A stretch of DNA of 64,000 nt from Bifidobacterium vespertilionis (lineage in GTDB: Bacteria > Actinomycetota > Actinomycetes > Actinomycetales > Bifidobacteriaceae): positions 1-64,000 of the forward strand of contig NZ_RZNZ01000003.1 of NCBI RefSeq assembly GCF_008698145.1. Reading direction: 5' to 3'. Shown one piece after another: positions 46,552 through 57,873 of the stretch (the first letter of the stretch is position 1; each line of letters starts with the position of its first letter). Below the pieces are notes generated by a model. It was not told the origin of the DNA, searched no databases, and was given only the letters and a program-made list of their open reading frames with translations. The position numbers and the translations under genes are program-made.

Positions 46552-47832
46552 TCAGCTTACAACGATCGCGCACACGAGTCCAACAACCAGCAGAGCCGCA
46601 ATCACGCCGCACATGATCGTGCCCGGGCGCCTCAGCGGCCAGTCCGGCACGGGTCCGGCGAACGGCTTCTGCACGAGGCGGTAGGAGACACCGGCCATCA
46701 CGGCGGTCAGCAGCAATGAGACGCACACCGGCACCCATGCCCAACCCGGCCGCAGTCCAAGATCGGCTGCGGCGGATCGTGCGATCAGCCAGAGGGGCCA
46801 GTGCCACAGGTAGATGCCGTAGCCGTACTTGCCGATCAGCGCAAGCGGACGCCATTCGAACAGGTCGAGCATCCAGGAGCGGTCATCCAGCGCGCCCAGC
46901 AACAGCGGCACGGTGAGCACGGCTGCGAGCGCGAGCCCGCCGTGGAAGGCGGTCGCATCGGCGCGCAATTGGAACGCCAGCACCGCGAGACCCACCAGAG
47001 CCGCGCAGGAGACCCACGGCAGGGCGGTGTCGCGCACCAGACGCCAATCGGCGGCGAAGCCCATGGGACGCTCCGAACCAACCAAAGCGGACCCGTCCGG
47101 CAGCCCCACCCGCCCGTCGCCGCCCGCGCTTCTTCCCCGCTGCATGGCCCACGCGAGCGCCATGCCTATCAGGAACCCAAAGCCGTGCGTGTCGGTGCCG
47201 TACAGCACGCGGGTGAGGCCCGATCCGCCTATGCCATCCTTGTACAGCACGCCCATGAGCAGCGCGGACACGGCGGCCAAGGCCAGCAGCACAGCGACCG
47301 ACTGCCGCTGCGGCAACAGCCGCTTGAGCAGCAGCACCGCAAAGGGGGCAAGCAGACAATATTGCGCCAGCAGAGCCACGGCCCACAGGTGGCCGAGCAG
47401 CCGCGGGCCGCCCGCAGGCAGATCGGGCGGATATCCGCCGCCGAGCACAACCCCGGTCCAGTTCTCGGCGAAGGTCAGTCCGGCGGGCGCATCGACGCGC
47501 AGACCTTCAACGCCACCAAGACCCATGAGCGCCGCCAATGCCGCCAGCGTCCCGGAACCGGCCACCATGAACGCCAAGGCCGGCCACAGCATGCGCAGGG
47601 TTTTGAGCAGGGACGTCTTCAGATACAGACGAACATCGGGAGCGCCGTCATCCGCATACCGGGCGAGCAGCGAGCGCGCGGCCAGAAAGCCGGCGAGCGT
47701 GAACAGCACGTCGAAGCCGACGAATCCGCCGGACATGGATGCGGGCGCAAGGTCGTACGCGATCACGGCCATGAGGGCCAATCCCGCGATGCCCTGCATG
47801 CCGCGCAGCCTGGGGGTGTGCATGTTGTTCAC
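46552..47832 (-). CDS. Acyltransferase 3 (OafA/YrhL-like) membrane protein
   Basis: A 426-residue integral membrane protein with about ten helices. The N-terminal MHTPRLRGMQGIAGLALM and GGFVGFDVLFTLAGFLAARSLL segments match the acyltransferase_3 family, which O-acylates wall polymers or lipids. The C-terminal half has GKYGYGIYLWHWPLWLI, also diagnostic. No SGNH domain is fused. The start is GTG 47832 with AAGGAG 8 nt upstream. The catalytic His normally near the N-terminus (R-x10-H) is not obvious, which may mark a divergent subfamily. Confidence 0.85.
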   Translation of the reverse strand: MNNMHTPRLRGMQGIAGLALMAVIAYDLAPASMSGGFVGFDVLFTLAGFLAARSLLARYADDGAPDVRLYLKTSLLKTLRMLWPALAFMVAGSGTLAALAALMGLGGVEGLRVDAPAGLTFAENWTGVVLGGGYPPDLPAGGPRLLGHLWAVALLAQYCLLAPFAVLLLKRLLPQRQSVAVLLALAAVSALLMGVLYKDGIGGSGLTRVLYGTDTHGFGFLIGMALAWAMQRGRSAGGDGRVGLPDGSALVGSERPMGFAADWRLVRDTALPWVSCAALVGLAVLAFQLRADATAFHGGLALAAVLTVPLLLGALDDRSWMLDLFEWRPLALIGKYGYGIYLWHWPLWLIARSAAADLGLRPGWAWVPVCVSLLLTAVMAGVSYRLVQKPFAGPVPDWPLRRPGTIMCGVIAALLVVGLVCAIVVS

Positions 47833-48025
47833 GTATCGCGCTCCTTCGTTGCCGGCGTCGTCGGCCAAATGCCGCGTCAATCCTTTTTTCTACGCCGTCA
47901 ATGCTAGGCGAGCCCCGGACCGGGCAGCGCGGGAACGGGCCGATGGGCGCCTACCAGTTCCGCGCCCGGTGGTAGATTAACTGTCCTAACCGAATCCAAA
48001 CAACCTTCGCAAAGGGGATGTCAGC

Positions 48026-48613
48026 ATGTCTATGCAGGAACTCGAGGATCGCATCGCCAAGGACGGAACGGTCAAGCCCGGCAATGTGCTCAAGGTGGAC
48101 GCCTTCCTGAACCACCAGTGCGATGTTGCGCTGTTCGACCACATGGGCGCCGCATGGGCCAAGCACTTCGCCGGCAAGCGCGTCGACAAGATCCTCACCA
48201 TCGAGGCCTCCGGCATCGGCATCGCCTGCCTCGCGGCCCGCCATTTCGGCAACGTGCCGGTGGTGTTCGCCAAGAAGGCCCAGTCCATCAACCTCGACGG
48301 CGAGCAGTATTCCACCACCGTGTACTCCTTCACCAAGCAGAAGGAATTCCCTGTCATCGTCTCCAAGAAGTACCTCAACGCCGGCGATCACGTGCTGCTC
48401 ATCGACGACTTCCTGGCCAACGGCAAGGCCATGCAGGGCCTCATCTCCCTGTGCAAGGACGCCGGCGCGGTGATCGAGGGCATCGGCATCGCCGTGGAGA
48501 AGGGCTTCCAGGACGGCGGCAAGCTGCTGCGCGACGAGGGATACGACGTCGACTCGCTGGCGATCGTGGAAGCGATGGACGCCCAGACCGGCGAGATCAC
48601 GTTCCGCCACTGA
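48026..48613 (+). CDS. xpt: Xanthine phosphoribosyltransferase
   Basis: A 195-residue type I PRTase for xanthine salvage to XMP. The PRPP loop is [14 protein letters not shown], and the xanthine-specific N-terminal region and [19 protein letters not shown] match Bacillus Xpt. ATG 48026 is behind AAAGGGG. It is followed by an NCS2 permease gene, the usual xpt-pbuX pair. No purine riboswitch is visible in the 193-nt upstream gap. Confidence 0.95.
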   Translation: MSMQELEDRIAKDGTVKPGNVLKVDAFLNHQCDVALFDHMGAAWAKHFAGKRVDKILTIEASGIGIACLAARHFGNVPVVFAKKAQSINLDGEQYSTTVYSFTKQKEFPVIVSKKYLNAGDHVLLIDDFLANGKAMQGLISLCKDAGAVIEGIGIAVEKGFQDGGKLLRDEGYDVDSLAIVEAMDAQTGEITFRH

Positions 48614-48711
48614 TCGGGAATCGTGAACCGCCGGAGCCGGCGACGGAACCGGCAACACGGAGTAGGTAACTAGGCAACAGAGAGAAACAGAAGAGAGGAA
48701 TCCAACCAACC

Positions 48712-50076
48712 ATGAGCGAGAAGAAGCCTAACAAGGCCAAATCCGCATCCGTCTCCTTCGAGGCGCTGAGCAGCCTCGACGCGCCCGTGTCCTTCTGGCG
48801 CGGCATCCCGTTCGGTCTGCAGCACGTCATGGCCATGTTCGTGGCCAATCTCGCGCCGATCTTCCTCGTGGCCGCGGCCGCGAAGATGAGCCCCGCCGAG
48901 TCGGCCATGGTGATCCAGTCCGGCCTGCTGGTCGCCGGTCTGGGCACCTGCCTGCAGCTGTACGGCATCTGGCGCATCGGCTCGAGGCTGCCGATGGTCA
49001 CCGGCATCTCCTTCACCTATGTGGCCGCGGCCATCGCGATCGTGGCTGACAAGGGCTACGGCGCCGTGGTGGGCGCGGTGATCGTGGGCGGCCTGCTCGA
49101 GGTGGTGCTGGGTCTGACCGCGCAGTGGTGGCGCCGCTTCGTGCCGCCGATCGTCTCCGCCATCGTGGTCACGTCGATCGGCTTCTCGCTGCTGTCCGTG
49201 GGTGCGAACAGCTTCGGCGGCGGACAGGGCGCGGCCGACTTCGGCAGCTGGCAGAACCTGACCCTGGGTCTGATCTCGCTGGTCGCCTGCCTTGCGTTCC
49301 AGCTGCTCATGAAGGGCACCGCCAAGCAGCTGTCCGTGCTGTTCGGCCTCGTGGTGGGCTATGTGGTCGCGATCTTCATGGGCAAGGTCGATTTCTCCGG
49401 ATTCTCCGGTCTGCAGATCGTCTCCGTGCCGCACTTCATGCCGTTCAAGCCGGAGTTCGACTGGGGCGCGATCATCTCCTTCGCGCTGCTCTACGTGGTC
49501 TCCTCCGTGGAGGTGCTAGGCGACACCGCGGCACTGACCAAAGTGGGCCTGAACCGTCAGCCCACCGAGAAGGAGACCGCTGGCGCCATCGCCGGCGACG
49601 GCCTGATCTCCTCGGTCTCCGGCCTGTTCGGATGCCTGCCGCTGACCTCCTTCGCGCAGAACATCGGTCTGGTGGCCATGACCAAGGTCGTCAACCGCAA
49701 GGTGATTCTGTCCGGCGGCCTGATCCTCATCCTCGCGAGCTTCGTGCCGGCGGTCTCCGAGGTGTTCAACTCCCTGCCGCAGGCGGTGCTGGGCGGCTGC
49801 ACGATCATGATGTTCGGCAACATCATCCTCTCCGGCTTCCAGATGATCTCCGAAGCCGGCTACACGCAGCGCAACATCACCATCGCGGCGCTGAGCCTGA
49901 CCATCGGCATCGGTTTCACCGAGGTGGGTACCATCTTCGCGAACTTCCCCGCGCTGTTCCAGTCCATCTTCGCGTCGAACTGCATCGCCGTGTCCTTCGT
50001 GGTGGCGGTGATCCTCAATGCGGTGCTGCCCGGCGAGGATCACTTCCTCGCGGCGGCGCCGGGTGACGGCAAGTAA
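48712..50076 (+). CDS. pbuX: NCS2 family xanthine/uracil permease
   Basis: A 454-residue transporter of the nucleobase-ascorbate family, 12-14 helices. It starts after a soluble N-terminus and has GLQHVMAMFVANLAPIFLV, the conserved QNIGLVAMTKVVNRKV signature and the VEVLGDTAALTKVGL region. Xanthine is the likely substrate because of the neighbouring xpt. ATG 48712 follows AGAGGAAT. A hairpin at 50105-50139 probably ends the transcript. Confidence 0.93.
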   Translation: MSEKKPNKAKSASVSFEALSSLDAPVSFWRGIPFGLQHVMAMFVANLAPIFLVAAAAKMSPAESAMVIQSGLLVAGLGTCLQLYGIWRIGSRLPMVTGISFTYVAAAIAIVADKGYGAVVGAVIVGGLLEVVLGLTAQWWRRFVPPIVSAIVVTSIGFSLLSVGANSFGGGQGAADFGSWQNLTLGLISLVACLAFQLLMKGTAKQLSVLFGLVVGYVVAIFMGKVDFSGFSGLQIVSVPHFMPFKPEFDWGAIISFALLYVVSSVEVLGDTAALTKVGLNRQPTEKETAGAIAGDGLISSVSGLFGCLPLTSFAQNIGLVAMTKVVNRKVILSGGLILILASFVPAVSEVFNSLPQAVLGGCTIMMFGNIILSGFQMISEAGYTQRNITIAALSLTIGIGFTEVGTIFANFPALFQSIFASNCIAVSFVVAVILNAVLPGEDHFLAAAPGDGK

Positions 50077-50104
50077 TCGGCACACCATCCCGGATACCGC
50101 CCTG

Positions 50105-50139
50105 GATGGCCGGTCAACCTGCACGGTTGGCCGGCCATC
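50105..50139 (+). terminator. Hairpin downstream of the NCS2 permease gene
   Basis: GATGGCCGGTCAACC / GGTTGGCCGGCCATC arms (one mismatch over 15) with a 5-nt loop, 28 nt after the stop. There is no U-run. The right arm runs directly into repeat array E. Confidence 0.65.
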
Positions 50140-50339
50140 TGCATATTCGGGGGTTGTTTTCCGGGTTTGCGGACACCTATCTGCATAATCAGGGAGCATC
50201 GGTCCCCGCCCATCGCGAATTGAAACGTTTGAACGATGTCCCGAACCATCAGAAAGGTGATTTTGACGGTGTCGCACGTCCCCGATTCCGCAGATAGATG
50301 TCTGCAACAGGCGAAAACTACCCCTGATTCCGCAGATGG
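50135..50339. repeat. Repeat array E: two inverted 60-bp modules with 42-nt internal period
   Basis: Module 1 has direct half-sites ATCTGCATATTCGGGG (50137) and ATCTGCATAATCAGGG (50179), 42 nt apart. Module 2 is the inverse, with CCCCGATTCCGCAGAT (50280) and CCCTGATTCCGCAGAT (50322), again 42 nt apart. When one module is reversed the two align over about 60 bp, including the spacer (GTTTTCC/GTTTTCG, then GCGGACA/GCAGACA). It fills the gap between the permease and the regulator gene at 50398, with about 85 nt of unique sequence at the centre. Confidence 0.9.
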
Positions 50340-50397
50340 TCACCCACAGAGACCTCCACGACGGGCGTCTGCCGAACGCACTAGCGTGGGAGACATG

Positions 50398-51111
50398 ATG
50401 GAAGTGCTTTTCGTGTCCGACGATCTGCCGCTGTCGCAGGCCGTCCGGCGCACGCTCGAGTCGAACGGGTTCGCCTGCACGCTGATGACCGGCGACGGCC
50501 GCATCCTCCATGACGAGGTGTACGACAACGGCGATGCAGGAGATACGGCGGATCCCAGACCCGAGGAACCGGGCGAGGCGAAACCGGACATTGTCATCGT
50601 GGACGATTCATCGCGGGGCTGGACCTCCGAACGGTTCGACACCTTCATGGCCCACTACCCCGGGGCCCGTTCGCTGCTGCTCACCCAATCGGCCGTCGAC
50701 ACGACCTCCACTCCTTCTGATGAGGACATGCTCACGCCGGACGGCACCCTGCGCATGCCGTTCTCCAACGCCGAACTGCTCGCCCATGTGGAAACCCTGC
50801 GCCCGGACGGAAGCTCCCCCCGCCTGCTCATCCACGGCGATCTGACGCTGGATCTCGCGGACGGCCGCGCCTACTACGGCGAAAGCCGCCGTCCGCTCCC
50901 CCTGTCCCCGCGCGAATTCGCCACGCTCAGAACCCTGATCGAGGCGGACGGCACGTTCCTGACCTTCGACGAGCTGGGCAAGGCCGTGTGCGGCAACGGG
51001 TTCTTCGGCTACCACGACATCATGGACAACGTGCTGTACTCGCTCACCCGCAAACTGCGCAAACTCGGTTTCTTCATCACGCAGCGCGGTGACAGCTATC
51101 GCATCCTGTAG
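50398..51111 (+). CDS. OmpR-like winged-helix regulator with atypical receiver
   Basis: A 237-residue protein. The N-terminal receiver-like domain has VLFVSDD and IVIVDDSS acids but an inserted acidic stretch (residues 40-60) and RMPFS where the conserved Lys-Pro should be. Phosphorylation is therefore doubtful. The C-terminal Trans_reg_C domain (residues 140-235) is normal: LTLDLADGRAYYG, LSPREFATLRTLIEADG, then a recognition helix and a wing ending in GDSYRIL. ATG 50398 is preferred over 50395 for spacing from GGGAG. No kinase gene is adjacent. Confidence 0.85.
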   Translation: MEVLFVSDDLPLSQAVRRTLESNGFACTLMTGDGRILHDEVYDNGDAGDTADPRPEEPGEAKPDIVIVDDSSRGWTSERFDTFMAHYPGARSLLLTQSAVDTTSTPSDEDMLTPDGTLRMPFSNAELLAHVETLRPDGSSPRLLIHGDLTLDLADGRAYYGESRRPLPLSPREFATLRTLIEADGTFLTFDELGKAVCGNGFFGYHDIMDNVLYSLTRKLRKLGFFITQRGDSYRIL

Positions 51112-51269
51112 CCAGATGGTATTGCGGCTGGACTCGCCGCAGCCCATCTGGTTGCAACTCATCCGGCTGAAATCCACCCGGCCACCTTGCGGACCGGCGC
51201 GTGAACTCTTGATGAATTCCACCGCCTTGGACCTTCGACTGCGGCATGATTGTCGTAAGGAGGCCCGCC

Positions 51270-52751
51270 ATGGTGGATGATTACACCGCGAAGATGACCG
51301 AACTGATCGAACTGATGCGGATGATCGGCAACGACACGCAGCAGTGCGAGGTCAAGGAGTGCAAGCGTCGCATCTCCTCGACCATCACGGACACGCTGTC
51401 CGCGTTCTCCAACGGTTCGGGCGGGTGGATCATTCTGGGACTGTCCGAGAAGAACGGGTTCACGCCAGTGGAGGACTTCGACGCTCGGGCCATGCAGGAG
51501 GCGCTCAGCCAGGCGTGCGAGAAGATGACGCCCGTGGTCCGCCCGGTGATCGTGACGTGCCCGTTCGAAGGATCAAATCTGGTGTTCGCACGGGTGGATG
51601 AGATGCTCCCGCGCGACAAGCCCTGCTTCATCACCGAACGCGGCCCGTATGGCGGCTCGTACATCCGCACTGGCGACGGCGACCGGCATATGACCTCGTA
51701 CGAGGTGGACCGTCTTACCGAGGAGCACCTGCAGCCCACATACGATCTGGACATCGTGCCGGGGGCCACGCGCGATGATCTGGATCCGGGTCTGGTCGCC
51801 GGCCTGCTGGAACGGGTGCGCGGTCAGCATCCGCATGTGTTCGCGGGCCGTTCGGACACGGACGCGCTGCTGGATCTTCAGGTGCTGCGGCATGACGACT
51901 CGGACGAATCCAGCGTGGGCGGCGTGCTGCGGCCCACGCTGGCCGGGCTGATGGCCCTGGGCCGCTACCCGCAGAAGTACTATCCCCGGCTGAACATCGC
52001 GATCGCGGTGTTTCCGGGCACGGGCAGGGACGAGGTGTTCCGCGGCGACGAGCGATTGGTGTCCTCTCAGACCGTGGTGGGTTCGATTCCGGTGATGATC
52101 GACGATGCGGTGAACGCCCTGATGCGCTGGATCGGCGCGAAGACGCCGGATTATCCGCCCGCGGTGCTGCGCGAGGCGATCGCGAATGCGCTGACGCACC
52201 GCGACTACTCCCCCGACGCGCGCGGCACGCAGGTGCATGTGAATGTGTTCACGAACCGCATCGAGATCGTCAACCCGGGAGGCCTGTACGGCACGGTCAC
52301 GCACGATGTGCTGGCGAATCCGAGGGCGGTGCGCGGGGCGCCGCTCAATTCGACGCGAAACCAGTTCCTGTTCACGCTGCTGGAATCGACGCCATATCCG
52401 GGAGGCGGCTTCGTGAACCCGGAGGGCGGCGACGGCTACCAGCGGATCGCGGCTTCCTTGCGCGAATACGGCATCGAGCCGGCGACGACGCGCAACGACA
52501 TCAACACGTTCACGATGACGATCACGCGGCACCGCACGGCCGCGAAAAGCTCGCCGAGCGATGTGTCGAAGTCGATCATGACGCTGCTGGAACGGCATTC
52601 GGCCATGAGCGTCAAGGAGATCATCCGGGAGCTGCAGCTGACCCCGCTGGCCGCCACGTCAGGCCTTCGCGAGCTACTCAAGGAGGGCCGTGTCGCCACG
52701 GTGCGCCTGCACGACGACCCCACCAAGCGCTACCGCCTCAAGACGGCCTGA
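51270..52751 (+). CDS. AlbA/Schlafen-type ATP-binding putative regulator
   Basis: A 493-residue protein in three parts. Residues about 20-150: an AlbA_2 (Schlafen/AAA_4) domain, with EVKECKRRISSTITDTLSAFSN and GGWIILGLSE. Residues about 260-370: a HATPase_c_4 domain (REAIANALTHRDYSP, the N-box, and IEIVNPGGLYG). Residues about 435-490: a winged helix (SVKEIIRELQLTPLAATSGL). The family covers putative transcriptional regulators and some defence-associated proteins. ATG 51270 has TAAGGAGG upstream. It stands alone, with no partner that would show a defence role. Confidence 0.85.
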   Translation: MVDDYTAKMTELIELMRMIGNDTQQCEVKECKRRISSTITDTLSAFSNGSGGWIILGLSEKNGFTPVEDFDARAMQEALSQACEKMTPVVRPVIVTCPFEGSNLVFARVDEMLPRDKPCFITERGPYGGSYIRTGDGDRHMTSYEVDRLTEEHLQPTYDLDIVPGATRDDLDPGLVAGLLERVRGQHPHVFAGRSDTDALLDLQVLRHDDSDESSVGGVLRPTLAGLMALGRYPQKYYPRLNIAIAVFPGTGRDEVFRGDERLVSSQTVVGSIPVMIDDAVNALMRWIGAKTPDYPPAVLREAIANALTHRDYSPDARGTQVHVNVFTNRIEIVNPGGLYGTVTHDVLANPRAVRGAPLNSTRNQFLFTLLESTPYPGGGFVNPEGGDGYQRIAASLREYGIEPATTRNDINTFTMTITRHRTAAKSSPSDVSKSIMTLLERHSAMSVKEIIRELQLTPLAATSGLRELLKEGRVATVRLHDDPTKRYRLKTA

Positions 52752-52815
52752 GCGCTAAGCGACGAAACAGGACATCCGCTTCGCCGTCCCGAACGAAGCG
52801 AAGCCACACCCCCTC

Positions 52816-52923
52816 GTCATCCTGAGCGGAGCGAAGCCGCACCCCCTCGTCATCCTGAGCGGAGCGAAGGATCCTTGATTTGTGCATACAGTTAAGGATC
52901 CTTCGGCTCCGCCTCAGGATGAC
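52816..52923. repeat. Palindromic GGATCCTT element, copy 4
   Basis: The left end CGTCATCCTGAGCGGAGCGAAG is present twice in tandem (from 52815 and 52848). GGATCCTT, a short loop, AAGGATCCTTCGGCTCCGC and CTCAGGATGAC follow. It lies between convergent genes (AlbA-type and guaA). Confidence 0.88.
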
Positions 52924-52935
52924 GGGAAGGGCCAT

Positions 52936-53069
52936 CCGCAACGCGGAAGGCGCTCCGCTATTCGATCACCCCGTGAAATCCGTCCGATGCGTGCGGTAGC
53001 AAGGCGCACTGAGGGAAGGCGTACAAAGGTACGCCGACCGAGGAGCAACGCAGCTAACGCTCCATCGGA
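52936..53069. repeat. GTACRAAGGTACG element 1 with an extra end fragment
   Basis: The 22-nt CCGCAACGCGGAAGGCGCTCCG (52936-52957) is identical to 53152-53173 of the next element. The main copy runs 52983-53069 with short terminal arms TCCGATG/CATCGGA and a central palindrome GGCGTACAAAGGTACGCC. No protein is encoded. Confidence 0.75.
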
Positions 53070-53082
53070 ACAGTCTCACACA

Positions 53083-53183
53083 GTGAATTGAATTGACGCG
53101 TGCGACTTCAAGGCGCGGCGGGCGAAGGCGTACGAAGGTACGTCGAACCCGCCGCAACGCGGAAGGCGCTCCGTCAATTCAAT

Positions 53184-53187
<4 letters not shown>
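53083..53187. repeat. GTACRAAGGTACG element 2 abutting guaA
   Basis: 16-bp perfect terminal arms GTGAATTGAATTGACG (53083-53098) and its complement (53172-53187). The right arm includes the guaA stop codon. The interior aligns with element 1 over about 75 nt, with GGCGTACGAAGGTACGTC at the centre. It may serve as the guaA terminator. Confidence 0.82.
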
Positions 53188-54746
<1,559 letters not shown>

Positions 54747-55177
54747 GATCTCCCTTACATTGCTGTTGGCGTTGCAGGCGGAAAATCCGCCATATTGGAA
54801 TAGGTCGATTATGACCGGCGAATCAGACAAGCCGTGAAAACGCACAACACGCCGAACGACGATTCTTCCGTAGTCGAACCGCTTCGACAACGTACTTAAA
54901 TGCACCGCCACGTCAAAACCGTTGAAATACCGGGATTTATGGACTTTTCTACGTTGATTTGAAGGTTAATTCGAGGCAAACGGTGGCAAACTTTCTCTTC
55001 AATGAAAACGCACAAAACAGAACATCCTGTAACAATACCGGTCAGAAAGTCGTAAGCCTCCCTTACCATGAATGATGACTGGACGTGGGAAAACCGCGGA
55101 TTCAACCGAGCCCTCGGGACCCATGGCCACATGGAAATAATCAATCGCACGTAATGTGCAGGAGTACAGGAGTACAC
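54747..55177. promoter_or_regulatory. Divergent guaA-xfp control region
   Basis: A 431-nt gap. Near guaA is a small hairpin GGCGGAAAATCCGCC (54779-54793). On the minus strand TTGTCT and TAATCG could be a weak guaA promoter. TGAAAACGCACAA occurs twice, at 54835 and 55003. The xfp side is AT-richer than the genes and ends with two AGGAG sites before ATG 55178. No operator for a known regulator could be identified. Confidence 0.4.
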
Positions 55178-57652
55178 ATGACGAATCCTGTTATTGGCAC
55201 CCCTTGGAAGAAGCTGAACGCTCCCGTTTCCGAGGAAGCGCTCGAAGGCGTCGACAAGTACTGGCGCGCCGCGAACTACCTCTCCATCGGTCAGATCTAC
55301 CTCCGCAGCAACCCGCTGATGAAGGAGCCCTTCACCCGTGACGACGTCAAGCACCGTCTCGTGGGCCACTGGGGCACCACTCCTGGTCTGAACTTCCTGA
55401 TCGGCCACATCAACCGTCTCATCGCCGACCACGGCCAGAACACCGTGTTCATCATGGGCCCCGGCCACGGCGGCCCCGCCGGCACCTCCCAGTCCTACCT
55501 GGACGGCACCTACACCGAGTACTTCCCGAACATCACCAAGGATGAGGCTGGCCTGCAGAAGTTCTTCCGCCAGTTCTCCTACCCGGGCGGCATTCCGTCC
55601 CACTACGCTCCGGAGACCCCGGGCTCCATCCACGAGGGTGGCGAGCTGGGCTACGCCCTGTCCCACGCCTACGGCGCCGTGATGAACAACCCGAGCCTGT
55701 TCGTGCCCTGCATCGTCGGCGACGGCGAGGCCGAGACCGGCCCGCTGGCCACCGGCTGGCAGTCCAACAAGCTCGTGAACCCGCGCACCGACGGCATCGT
55801 GCTGCCGATCCTGCACCTCAACGGCTACAAGATCGCCAACCCGACCATCCTCTCCCGCATCTCCGACGAGGAGCTGCATGAGTTCTTCCACGGCATGGGT
55901 TACGAGCCCTACGAGTTCGTCGCCGGCTTCGACGATGAGGACCACATGTCCATCCACCGTCGCTTCGCCGAGCTGTTCGAGACCGTCTTCGACGAGATCT
56001 GCGACATCAAGGCCACCGCTCAGACGGATGACGTGCACCGCCCGTTCTACCCGATGATCATCTTCCGCACCCCGAAGGGCTGGACCTGCCCGAAGTACAT
56101 CGACGGCAAGAAGACCGAGGGCTCCTGGCGTTCCCACCAGGTCCCGCTGGCTTCCGCCCGCGACACCGAGGCCCACTTCGAGGTCCTGAAGAACTGGCTG
56201 GAGTCTTACAAGCCGGAGGAGCTGTTCGACGAGAACGGTGCCGTCCGTCCTGAGGTCACCGCCTTCATGCCGACCGGCGAGCTGCGCATCGGTGAGAACC
56301 CGAACGCCAACGGCGGCCGTCTGCTCAAGGAGCTGGACCTGCCGGATATCCGCGACTACGAGGTGGACATCAAGGACCACGGCCACGGCTGGGGCGCCAC
56401 CGAGGCCACCCGCGTCCTGGGCTACTACACCCGCGACATCATCCGCAAGAACCCCACCGACTTCCGCATCTTCGGACCGGACGAGACCGCCTCCAACCGT
56501 CTCGCCGCCGCCTACGAGGTCACCAACAAGCAGTGGGATGCGGGCTACCTGTCCGAGCTCACCGACGAGCACATGGCCGTCACCGGCCAGGTCGTCGAGC
56601 AGCTTTCCGAGCACCAGATGGAAGGCTTCCTCGAGGGCTACCTGCTCACCGGCCGCCACGGCATCTGGAGCACCTACGAGTCCTTCGCCCACGTGATCGA
56701 CTCCATGATCAACCAGCACGCCAAGTGGCTCGAGGCCACCGTCCGCGAGATCCCGTGGCGCAAGCCGATCGCCGGTCTGAACGTCCTGATCTCCTCCCAC
56801 GTGTGGCGCCAGGACCACAACGGCTTCTCGCACCAGGACCCGGGCTTCGTTGACATCCTGCTCAACAAGAACTTCAACAACGACCACGTTGTGAACATCT
56901 ACTTCCCGGCCGATGCCAACTCCCTGCTGACCGTGGCCGAGCGTTGCTACAAGTCCAAGAACTGCATCAACGCCATCTTCTCCGGCAAGCAGCCGGCCGC
57001 CACGTACCAGACCATCGACGAGGCCGCCGCCGAGCTCGAGAAGGGTGCCGCCCGCTGGGATTGGGCTTCCAACGCCAAGGACGCTGAGGATGCCGACATC
57101 GTCATCGCCTCCTGCGGTGACGTCCCGACCATGGAGGCTCTGGCCGCCAACGACAAGCTGCAGAAGATGGGCCTGAAGGTCCAGTTCGTCAACGTCGTTG
57201 ACCTGCTGAAGATCCAGGACGCCGAGGAAAACGACGAGGCTCTGTCCGACGAGGAGTTCACCAAGCTCTTCTCCGCCGACAAGCCGGTCCTGTTCGCCTT
57301 CCACGCGTACCCGGGCTCCATCTACCGCCTGATCCACGGCCGTCCGAACCACGACAACTTCCGCGTCCACGGCTACAAGGAGCAGGGCTCCACCACCACG
57401 CCGTTCGACATGGTTCGCGTCAACGACATGGATCGCTACTGCCTGACCGCTTCCGCCCTTGAGATCATCGACGCCGCCAAGTACGCCGACGAGATCAAGA
57501 AGCTGAACGACTTCCGTCTGGAAGCCTTCCAGTTCGCGGTCGACAACGGCTACGATCACCCGGACTACACCGACTGGGTGTGGCCGGAGGTCAAGGGCGA
57601 GGACGCCGCTGCCGTCGACGCCACCGCCGCGACCGGCGGCGACAATGAGTGA
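55178..57652 (+). CDS. xfp: Xylulose-5-phosphate/fructose-6-phosphate phosphoketolase
   Basis: An 824-residue thiamine diphosphate enzyme, the key step of the bifid shunt, splitting fructose-6-phosphate and xylulose-5-phosphate to acetyl-phosphate. The ThDP motif is [18 protein letters not shown]. Substrate-site histidines lie in [17 protein letters not shown] and in [34 protein letters not shown] is the usual bifidobacterial start (ATG 55178, AGGAG twice upstream). Codon use is strongly biased to C/G-ending codons, a sign of very high expression. A UUCG-loop terminator follows. Confidence 0.98.
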   Translation: MTNPVIGTPWKKLNAPVSEEALEGVDKYWRAANYLSIGQIYLRSNPLMKEPFTRDDVKHRLVGHWGTTPGLNFLIGHINRLIADHGQNTVFIMGPGHGGPAGTSQSYLDGTYTEYFPNITKDEAGLQKFFRQFSYPGGIPSHYAPETPGSIHEGGELGYALSHAYGAVMNNPSLFVPCIVGDGEAETGPLATGWQSNKLVNPRTDGIVLPILHLNGYKIANPTILSRISDEELHEFFHGMGYEPYEFVAGFDDEDHMSIHRRFAELFETVFDEICDIKATAQTDDVHRPFYPMIIFRTPKGWTCPKYIDGKKTEGSWRSHQVPLASARDTEAHFEVLKNWLESYKPEELFDENGAVRPEVTAFMPTGELRIGENPNANGGRLLKELDLPDIRDYEVDIKDHGHGWGATEATRVLGYYTRDIIRKNPTDFRIFGPDETASNRLAAAYEVTNKQWDAGYLSELTDEHMAVTGQVVEQLSEHQMEGFLEGYLLTGRHGIWSTYESFAHVIDSMINQHAKWLEATVREIPWRKPIAGLNVLISSHVWRQDHNGFSHQDPGFVDILLNKNFNNDHVVNIYFPADANSLLTVAERCYKSKNCINAIFSGKQPAATYQTIDEAAAELEKGAARWDWASNAKDAEDADIVIASCGDVPTMEALAANDKLQKMGLKVQFVNVVDLLKIQDAEENDEALSDEEFTKLFSADKPVLFAFHAYPGSIYRLIHGRPNHDNFRVHGYKEQGSTTTPFDMVRVNDMDRYCLTASALEIIDAAKYADEIKKLNDFRLEAFQFAVDNGYDHPDYTDWVWPEVKGEDAAAVDATAATGGDNE

Positions 57653-57698
57653 CGTTTTTCGTCAATCGCTGATCGTCTGATCGATTGATCGCCTAGCA

Positions 57699-57730
57699 AG
57701 AAGGCCCCTTGGTTCGCCAAGGGGCCTTCT
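57699..57730 (+). terminator. Terminator of xfp
   Basis: AGAAGGCCCCTTGG / CCAAGGGGCCTTCT, 14-bp perfect stem with a TTCG tetraloop, 46 nt after the stop. A T-poor tail follows. Confidence 0.92.
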
Positions 57731-57873
57731 GCCATATATGTGCGCTACATCACATTTTGCGTTGCGGCAACTTGGGGCAAACAAATACACAATTTCGTGA
57801 GCGTTCACTAGACTGGACCTTGGATGTGAACAAGGCAGTCACGTCATTGGATAGTTACGAACAGGAGAGACCC

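Noticed and set aside
47833..48025. Purine riboswitch upstream of xpt
   Set aside because: The conserved purine-riboswitch core (TATA...loop pairs and three-way junction) could not be found in the gap.
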